Assembly (NCBI GenBank): GCA_938002705.1
Contig: CALLAG010000044.1
Coordinates: 1 to 11,883 of the forward strand
DNA from: an uncultured Saprospiraceae bacterium
GTDB taxonomy: Bacteria > Bacteroidota > Bacteroidia > Chitinophagales > Saprospiraceae
Direction: 5' to 3'
DNA length: 11,883 bases
Shown: positions 6,498-11,883 of the stretch, in pieces
How the letters are laid out: every line of letters begins with the position of its first letter
How positions within the stretch are numbered: position 1 is the stretch's first letter
The notes under the pieces: generated by a model
Seen by the model: the letters and a program-made list of their open reading frames with translations, nothing else
Told to the model about the DNA's origin: nothing
The model's database searches: none
Translations under genes and position numbers: made by a program

Positions 6498-8285
6498 ATG
6501 CATAGATTACTAAAAAGACAACTAAAAAACGCTAATTTCTCAGAATCTCAGAAGAACGAGATGAGTGAATTCTTAGCAACTATCAATGATGCTTATATCT
6601 CATTTGATAAAGATAGAGCACAGTTAGAACATACATTGGAGTTAAGTTCTCAAGAGCTCTATAGTTCTAATATCAAATTAAAAAAGGAAGTAGAAAATAG
6701 TACAAGAGAAGCACATCTGGCTAAAGTTCAGTTAAATAGTGTTGTAGATAATGTACAAGAAATTATATATGAGATAGACTTAAACGGTAATTTTTTGTAT
6801 CTCAACTCGGCATGGGAAAAGGCGACAGGATATACAGTCGCCGAAAGTATAGGTGGCCATTTTACTAATTTCTTCAAAGACATAGATAAGAGAGATCTGC
6901 CTGGGTTGATAGAATTACAAAATGTAACGGGAGGAAGAGTGAGTAAGATATTCAGAACTAATGAGAATGGGATTACTCGATGGTTTGAGTTATCAGCCAG
7001 CCATAGGTTAGATGAGAATATGAAGCCTTACGGATTCATCGGTACTATAGTCGATGTTACTTCTCTGAAGGAAGCAGAATTAGAATTAATAGAAGCAAAT
7101 AAAGTAAAAGATAATTTTCTCTCCTCTATGTCTCACGAGATGAGAACACCTCTTAATGCCGTTATCGGAATAAGTAATATTCTATTAATGGATAATCCTA
7201 AGCCAGAACAATTAGAGAATCTTAATGCATTAAAATTTTCTTCGAAGCATCTACTTAATTTGATAAATGACATTTTGGATTACAGTAAGCTTAAGGTAGG
7301 AAAGATAAAGTTGTATCAAGAGAACTTCGATATACGAGAGATGGTGTATGGCTTAGAAAAATCTTTCTCATACTACGCCCAAGATAAAGGGCTGGATTTT
7401 GTGTTTGATATAGATAAAAATATTCCTCAATACGTAATAGGGGATAGCCTAAGGTTATCACAGATTCTCACTAACCTTCTTAATAATGCTATCAAGTTTA
7501 CTGATCAGGGCTCTGTTAGGTGTATGGTGTCATTAGTCGATGGATCAAAAGAAAAGAATAAAATTGAATTTAAAATAATAGATACTGGGATAGGTATTTC
7601 GGAAGAAAATGTTGGAAAAGTATTTGAAAGATTTACTCAAGCAGAAGATCACACGACCAAGAAATTTGGTGGTACGGGATTAGGTCTTTCTATTATTACT
7701 AAGCTCTTAGAACTCTTAGGTAGCGAATTGGTTCTGGATACAGAATTAGGGAAGGGTTCTACATTTAGTTTCATACTAGAACTGGAAGCTTCTCAGCTGG
7801 TAGAAGCAAAAGTCATCGAGTCAAATGAAAGTAAGCAAGTAGATATAAAGGACCTAAATGTCTTAATAGTAGAAGATAATACTATGAATGTATTAGTTCT
7901 AAAGAAGTATTTTAAAAAATGGGGTGTTAGGTCTAAGGTAGCTGAAAACGGCCTCGTCGCTATAGAAATGATACAAGATGAAAAGTTTGACTTAGTGCTT
8001 ATGGACTTACAGATGCCAGTGATGGACGGCTATACTGCATCTAGAGAAATAAGAAATCTTAAGGATCACATATATAAGAAAATGCCTATCATAGCTCTAT
8101 CTGCATCAGTATCTAATGAGGTCAATGAGAAAGTGAAAGCATCTGGTATGACTGATTACTTAAGTAAGCCATTTAATCCAGAGAAGCTTATATCCATGAT
8201 AGCTCAGCATTGCTGCAGTGATCAGAATAATAAGTCAGATAGAAATATAATCGATAACATGATCCAGTACCCAGCCAGTGTATAG
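6498..8285 (+). CDS. Soluble hybrid sensor histidine kinase: helical N-module, PAS, HisKA, HATPase, REC (NahK-like)
   Basis: The 595-aa protein has no membrane segment. Residues 1-75 are a helical or coiled-coil module (LLKRQLKN, then DRAQLEHTLELSSQEL) of a type found in kinases and cyclases that partner FIST proteins. A PAS domain covers about 78-195. HisKA follows at about 204-270 with phosphoacceptor His213 (SMSHEMRTPLNAVIG). The HATPase domain has the N-box NLLNNAIKFT near 326-335, G1 DTGIGI at 362-367, F-box ERFTQAED and G2 GGTGLGLSI at 391-399. The receiver domain covers about 453-570, with acidic Glu459/Asp460, phosphoacceptor Asp503 (MDLQMPVMDG) and Lys557 (LSKPF). All catalytic residues are present, so it should autophosphorylate and pass phosphate to its REC and on to a separate Hpt. 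It lies 14 nt after the FIST gene and its last 8 nt overlap the outer-membrane protein gene. Confidence 0.95.
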   Translation: MHRLLKRQLKNANFSESQKNEMSEFLATINDAYISFDKDRAQLEHTLELSSQELYSSNIKLKKEVENSTREAHLAKVQLNSVVDNVQEIIYEIDLNGNFLYLNSAWEKATGYTVAESIGGHFTNFFKDIDKRDLPGLIELQNVTGGRVSKIFRTNENGITRWFELSASHRLDENMKPYGFIGTIVDVTSLKEAELELIEANKVKDNFLSSMSHEMRTPLNAVIGISNILLMDNPKPEQLENLNALKFSSKHLLNLINDILDYSKLKVGKIKLYQENFDIREMVYGLEKSFSYYAQDKGLDFVFDIDKNIPQYVIGDSLRLSQILTNLLNNAIKFTDQGSVRCMVSLVDGSKEKNKIEFKIIDTGIGISEENVGKVFERFTQAEDHTTKKFGGTGLGLSIITKLLELLGSELVLDTELGKGSTFSFILELEASQLVEAKVIESNESKQVDIKDLNVLIVEDNTMNVLVLKKYFKKWGVRSKVAENGLVAIEMIQDEKFDLVLMDLQMPVMDGYTASREIRNLKDHIYKKMPIIALSASVSNEVNEKVKASGMTDYLSKPFNPEKLISMIAQHCCSDQNNKSDRNIIDNMIQYPASV

Positions 8286-9783
8286 AATCTTAGTCGTCAT
8301 ATTATCTCTCTTATTTGTTACAAGTATGTCGTCTCAGCATTCTTACGACGAAGGTTTTGCTTATCTTGAAAATCAAGAATTTGAAAAAGCTGAAAAGTTC
8401 TTTGCAGATGCATTAGCATATAGACCATCTAATAAGACGGCGCTAATATGCCATGCAAGAGCTGTAGGCTTAAAAGGAGATTCTAAGAGAGCTCTGCAAT
8501 TAATGCAGGATCTAAGATCAGATTTTAGTGATGATTACGAAGTAGGACTTAATTATTCTGAAGCACTTATGTGGAATGGTAAATATGAAGAAGCAAAAAT
8601 TGAATATCAAAAGCTAATCAATATAGATTCTACAAATTTTGTGGCTAACTATGGTTTTGCCAATGCTAATTCTGCACTTGAAGAGTATGATCTTGCAATA
8701 GAATATAATCAGCGAGCTATCGATATAGATTCTACTAATGCTAGTGCTAAGAATGCACGTATGTATATCCTTCTGGGTAATGCTTACAGCCTCATGCAGA
8801 GGAGGCAATTTGAAAAATCAGAAATGTGGATTGATACAATAACTAAGTACTATCCGACAAATCCTAATGCCATCGAAATATTAGAGCAGATTAACTCTAA
8901 GAAGACATCTCATATTGCTCTTAACTACTATCAGTCAAGTGATGGGATAGGTAACGAGGCTCAAGGCTTAGTGGCCTCTTCTCAAGCTTACGTAAGTCCG
9001 AGGCTTGACGCGATAGTCTCTTTTCATGATAGGACTGCTACATTACGTGGCACACCTATGAATACGAAACAGAGGATCGTTGATGTAGGTGGAATATATC
9101 ATGCATCCAAGAAGATCGATATAAAAGCAGGAGTCGGAGTCAATGCCATCAATGATAAGTTTGAAAATGTAAAAAATAGTAACCTGATTAGTAATGTGTC
9201 ATTAAGATACCAGATAGGTTCACGACAATTTGCAGAGCTAAAATATAATAGTGAAGCGTATAATTATTCTGTCCCTATATTAAGTGAGCAGATACTTCTT
9301 AATCATTATTCTATAGTACATCATATATCTTTCCCAAGTAGTATCGGGAATTATAGCAATGCCATATTGACTAAGCAGACTGATGGTAATCAGAGATTAT
9401 TGATATTTAATTCTTTGTATTATGACTTCGGTAAGCACCCTCTTAAGATGGGGCTTAATTATACTTTGATTAGAAATAAGTTTAGAAGGGATGAGCTATA
9501 CTTTAGCCCTTTGTCATTTAGGTCTGTAGAGACTTTTTTGATGTTTGAGAATTCTGCTAAGAAGCAAAAGTTTCAGTACAATATCAATGGAGCTATAGGC
9601 TTGCAAAAGGATGGGAAGTTAGAAAATTTAGTAACGAAGCGAGTGGAGCTAACAGCTAAATATCCTGTTACTAATCATCTCATATTAGGAATAAAATACT
9701 TAGCTGGAAATATTACGGAAGGATTTAATAGCGGTAGCTATACATTTAATCAAGTAGGCATAACTCTTGTATATAAATTATAG
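8278..9783 (+). CDS. TPR plus outer-membrane beta-barrel protein, probable polysaccharide export or modification (YaiO-family-like)
   Basis: The 501-aa protein starts with a signal peptide (MYRILVVILSLLFVTSMSSQ). TPR-type helical repeats cover about 22-205 (for example FAYLENQEFEKAEKFFADAL, and a repeat near 120-150). Residues about 210-501 form an outer-membrane barrel with alternating strands, a YFSP motif at 408-411 and a terminal strand ending VGITLVYKL. Periplasmic TPRs joined to a C-terminal barrel are the architecture of exopolysaccharide secretins such as PgaA and BcsC, and also occur in YaiO-family proteins. The polymer is unknown, but the flippase and glycosyltransferase genes downstream support a glycan role. 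The start is GTG at 8278, 8 nt inside the kinase gene. Starting later, at the in-frame Met17, would destroy the signal peptide, so GTG is preferred and translation is probably coupled to the kinase. Confidence 0.82.
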   Translation: MYRILVVILSLLFVTSMSSQHSYDEGFAYLENQEFEKAEKFFADALAYRPSNKTALICHARAVGLKGDSKRALQLMQDLRSDFSDDYEVGLNYSEALMWNGKYEEAKIEYQKLINIDSTNFVANYGFANANSALEEYDLAIEYNQRAIDIDSTNASAKNARMYILLGNAYSLMQRRQFEKSEMWIDTITKYYPTNPNAIEILEQINSKKTSHIALNYYQSSDGIGNEAQGLVASSQAYVSPRLDAIVSFHDRTATLRGTPMNTKQRIVDVGGIYHASKKIDIKAGVGVNAINDKFENVKNSNLISNVSLRYQIGSRQFAELKYNSEAYNYSVPILSEQILLNHYSIVHHISFPSSIGNYSNAILTKQTDGNQRLLIFNSLYYDFGKHPLKMGLNYTLIRNKFRRDELYFSPLSFRSVETFLMFENSAKKQKFQYNINGAIGLQKDGKLENLVTKRVELTAKYPVTNHLILGIKYLAGNITEGFNSGSYTFNQVGITLVYKL

Positions 9784-9851
9784 CACTATATACCTGTCCA
9801 TATACTTCCCAGATCTTATTAACACCATTTATTTTCACCACTTATAACATA

Positions 9852-9872
9852 GCACCATATTGTGCCTATGGT
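9852..9872. promoter_or_regulatory. Overlapping inverted repeats upstream of the STAS gene
   Basis: Two mutually exclusive stems share this stretch: GCAC/GTGC (9852-9855 and 9862-9865) and ACCATA/TATGGT (9854-9859 and 9867-9872, 7-nt loop). They end about 26 nt before the STAS start. They may be an operator or a leader hairpin. The 115-nt gap 9784-9898 shows no clear terminator and no TAnnTTTG promoter. Confidence 0.25.
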
Positions 9873-9898
9873 ATTAGAATAATTATAAAAAATAATAA

Positions 9899-10228
9899 AT
9901 GGAAAATTTACAAGTCTCTTTCAACAATTCTCAAGATAATACAACTGTGCTTAGTGTCAATCTTGAAGGCAAGCTCATAGATATGAATGCTTATGATTTC
10001 AAATCTGATCTTCTTAATATGTTGAGAGAGAATAATCAGAATTGTGTTATCGATATCAGAGAGTTATTAGATATTGATATTGTGGGGATTAATGCTCTAG
10101 CAGTAGTGCATAGAGAATTGTTAAGCTCAGGATTAACATTGACGATATTAAGTAAAAGCCAAAGTTCGATAGAGAGATTATTCTCTTTGACTAAGTTTGA
10201 TACGATACTGAATATCCAGAGAGCATAG
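9899..10228 (+). CDS. STAS-domain protein lacking the canonical phospho-serine
   Basis: This 109-aa single-domain protein has the anti-sigma-antagonist layout: beta strands at the N-terminus (TTVLSVNLEGKL), CVIDIRELLDIDIVGINAL in the middle, then a VVHREL helix and LTLTILSKSQSSIERLF. In SpoIIAA-type proteins the loop after the central strand reads D-S-S-G and a serine there is phosphorylated. Here residues 60-63 are D-I-V-G, so no phosphorylatable Ser or Thr is present at that site. It may act by constitutive binding. The gene begins 115 nt after the outer-membrane barrel gene and ends 6 nt before the flippase start, so it is probably co-transcribed with the glycan genes. STAS proteins SypA (Vibrio fischeri) and HsbA (Pseudomonas) control biofilm traits, which makes a regulatory role here plausible but unproven. 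The leader before the ATG is A-rich. Confidence 0.85.
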   Translation: MENLQVSFNNSQDNTTVLSVNLEGKLIDMNAYDFKSDLLNMLRENNQNCVIDIRELLDIDIVGINALAVVHRELLSSGLTLTILSKSQSSIERLFSLTKFDTILNIQRA

Positions 10229-10234
10229 TTATAT

Positions 10235-11536
10235 ATGCAGTCTATCATTTCTCATATCAAGAGATTGCTTCAGTCTAATAGAGCAGTTGTATTCTTATTC
10301 GCGTCTACGCTAATTGTCAATATCGGCAATTATGGATTGAACGTTGCACTAGCAAGATGGCTTGGGCCAGTAGGTTTTTCTGAAGCCAATATCATTGCGA
10401 TCATCGCGATGTTATTTTCATTTGTAGGCATGGGGTTACAATTGATGACGACAAGATTTATATCAGAGTATAATGCAGAAAGCAAATCTGAAGAATCGTT
10501 ATCTTTTCTAAAATATGTCAAGTCTTCAAGTATTAAAATCGGAATGATAATCACGGCAGTGATGCTTGTCTTATCGACACTTGTCTCTTCTTATCTCAAC
10601 TTTACATCTCCTATTCCACTGATGATTATTTTCGTGGGGATTGTTCCTTATTTCTTAATGAGTGTCCATAGGGGTTATCATCAAGGAGTGCAGGGTTTTA
10701 AGAAATTAGCATTTACTTACATAGTTGAGATGGTGGTCAGATTGGTGTTGACTATTGCATTATTGTATTTATTTATCGATTCTAATCTCAGTACTGAGAT
10801 TGTGGCATTGGGATTCTTAGCGTCTTTCATAGTCACATATTTACAGTCTAATGTTACGTCTACAAGTCAGATTGTACTAACGCCAGAAGTCAAGTCAAGA
10901 ATTATAAAAGTCATAGCACTGATAAGTTTCTACGAGTTAAGTCAGATTCTTATTAATAATAGTGATGTCATATTAGTTAAACATTATTTCGATAACGAAA
11001 ACTCTGGATTGTATGCATCTATAGCACTTATAGGTAGGGCAGTGTTTTTTGCGACATGGATAGTCGTAACAATTCTTTTTCCTAAAGTCATAGATAAAGA
11101 AAAGAGGGGAGAACCACACCAGCACCTATTTTTTAATTCGTTGATCATCGTCTTTTTTATAGATGTGGTTTTCGTAGGTGTTTGTTATTTATTATCTGAC
11201 TTTATTGTCGGTGTTGCTTTTGGAGAAGCTTACTTGTCAGTGAGTTCTCTGTTATGGCAGTATACATTAAGTACATCGCTATTTGCATTGGCTAATGTCT
11301 TCGTTTATTACTTTATGTCATTGCAGAAATATCTTCCAGTATATATATCTATCGCAGCAGGTGTCTTGCAGATAGTCTGTATATCACTCTTTAATGCAGG
11401 CAGCTTAGAGTCAGTTATAAGAATACAATTGCTTTTCATGTCATTACTCTTAGTAAGCATGATCATCTATTATAAAATACAACAAAGCAGTAGGCCTGTG
11501 AAAGTTGAAGTATTAAAAACTTATAGTCAATTATAG
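10235..11536 (+). CDS. MOP-superfamily polysaccharide flippase (Wzx-like)
   Basis: The 433-aa integral inner-membrane protein has about 12 hydrophobic segments (near 17-38, 48-72, 98-121, 126-144, 158-181, 187-204, 222-243, 262-283, 300-322, 334-357, 368-386 and 393-412). The N-terminal part carries VALARWLGPVGFSEANII, matching the LARxLGPxxFG pattern of polysaccharide-biosynthesis flippases. NNSDVILVKHYFDNENSGLY at about 241-260 is the second family hallmark, and FP at 282-283 follows helix 8. The family moves lipid-linked oligosaccharides across the inner membrane; the substrate is unknown. Length and helix count are normal for the family. It starts 6 nt after the STAS gene and ends 3 nt before a glycosyltransferase gene, so all three are probably one transcript. 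It could also be a PelG-like polymer-export subunit, but the length and simple topology favour a flippase. Confidence 0.9.
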   Translation: MQSIISHIKRLLQSNRAVVFLFASTLIVNIGNYGLNVALARWLGPVGFSEANIIAIIAMLFSFVGMGLQLMTTRFISEYNAESKSEESLSFLKYVKSSSIKIGMIITAVMLVLSTLVSSYLNFTSPIPLMIIFVGIVPYFLMSVHRGYHQGVQGFKKLAFTYIVEMVVRLVLTIALLYLFIDSNLSTEIVALGFLASFIVTYLQSNVTSTSQIVLTPEVKSRIIKVIALISFYELSQILINNSDVILVKHYFDNENSGLYASIALIGRAVFFATWIVVTILFPKVIDKEKRGEPHQHLFFNSLIIVFFIDVVFVGVCYLLSDFIVGVAFGEAYLSVSSLLWQYTLSTSLFALANVFVYYFMSLQKYLPVYISIAAGVLQIVCISLFNAGSLESVIRIQLLFMSLLLVSMIIYYKIQQSSRPVKVEVLKTYSQL

Positions 11537-11539
11537 AAA

Positions 11540-11883
11540 ATGAAATCAATTAAAGTAGCTATCGTAAGTCCGTATCCACCAAGCATGGGTACCTTAAATG
11601 AGTATGCTTACCACATGGTTAAGCAAATGAAAACAAAAAGAGACATCAGTGAGATAATTATATTAACTGATGAGATAGACGACGCTTACCCAGAGCAGAT
11701 ACAAGAACAAGGTACTTGTAAGATAACGATAAAACCTTGTTGGAAATTTAACCAATTCGGTACGACATTTAGATTAATCAAAGCACTCAGAGAATGCCAA
11801 GCGGATATTGTCTTATACAATATACAGTTTCTAAGTTTTGGGGATAAGAAGCTGCAGGCGGCTGTGGGTTTATTAGCGCCAGT
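11540..11883 (+). CDS. GT-B glycosyltransferase, N-terminal part (GT4-like), runs off right edge
   Basis: The ATG is at 11540-11542, 3 nt after the flippase stop, and the frame stays open to the window end (114 codons plus 2 bases). The start reads KVAIVSPYPPSMGTLNEYAY, the nucleotide-sugar GT-B N-terminal Rossmann strand and glycine loop in the GT4 style, where PYPPxxGG is usual; here the loop is PPSMGT. A second strand pattern is SEIIILTDE, and RECQADIVLYNIQF resembles the ADIVHxQ segment of that fold. The catalytic EX7E motif would lie in the missing C-terminal half, so the family number is a best guess. Position next to a flippase indicates a role in building a surface glycan or exopolysaccharide. 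Confidence 0.78.
   Translation, partial: MKSIKVAIVSPYPPSMGTLNEYAYHMVKQMKTKRDISEIIILTDEIDDAYPEQIQEQGTCKITIKPCWKFNQFGTTFRLIKALRECQADIVLYNIQFLSFGDKKLQAAVGLLAP

Noticed and set aside
8614..8808. Minus-strand open frame of 64 codons
   Set aside because: It lies inside the TPR part of the outer-membrane protein gene on the opposite strand and has no supporting features.
10036..10554. Minus-strand open frames at 10036-10248 and 10330-10554
   Set aside because: They are antisense to the STAS and flippase genes, which have clear domain signatures.
1..11883. Transfer RNA, ribosomal RNA, insertion sequence or phage features
   Set aside because: No cloverleaf-like segment, rRNA stretch, transposase, integrase or phage gene was seen; nearly all of the window is explained by the listed genes.

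Overview
The window is AT-rich and looks like Bacteroidota. One secreted protein ends in a type IX secretion (T9SS) sorting domain. Most starts lack a Shine-Dalgarno sequence and have A/T-rich leaders. An ECF sigma factor is followed by a single-pass membrane protein of the kind common in that phylum. I cannot place it below phylum level.

Minus-strand block (1-4162). In order of transcription this holds a five-domain fasciclin (FAS1) surface protein with a signal peptide and T9SS tail (4162-1814), a clear intrinsic terminator, an ECF sigma factor with a GTG start (1721-1155), and a membrane-anchored protein overlapping it by 8 nt (1162 to beyond the left edge). The last is probably the sigma factor's regulatory partner. 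The fasciclin gene consists mainly of five tandem 405-bp units.

Divergent intergenic region (4163-4361). It holds a perfect 8-bp inverted repeat just upstream of the plus-strand block.

Plus-strand block (4362 to the right edge). First come two paralogous histidine phosphotransfer (Hpt) domain proteins; the first has Asn where the phosphoacceptor His should be, the second keeps the His. Next are a FIST-domain sensor, a soluble hybrid histidine kinase (N-terminal helical module, PAS, HisKA, HATPase, REC) and a TPR plus outer-membrane beta-barrel protein that overlaps the kinase gene by 8 nt. After a 115-nt gap come a STAS protein lacking the usual phospho-serine, a 433-aa MOP-superfamily (Wzx-like) flippase and the start of a GT-B glycosyltransferase.

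How they may work together. The FIST protein, hybrid kinase and Hpt trio resembles the NosP-NahK-HptB nitric-oxide/biofilm pathway of Pseudomonas, in which FIST protein and kinase genes are adjacent and a STAS anti-anti-sigma protein lies downstream. Here the trio is physically linked to what look like polysaccharide flippase, glycosyltransferase and outer-membrane export genes. My working hypothesis is a signal-controlled exopolysaccharide or surface-glycan system in which sensing and export genes are co-expressed. The domain calls are well supported; ligand, polymer and phosphotransfer direction are inference.
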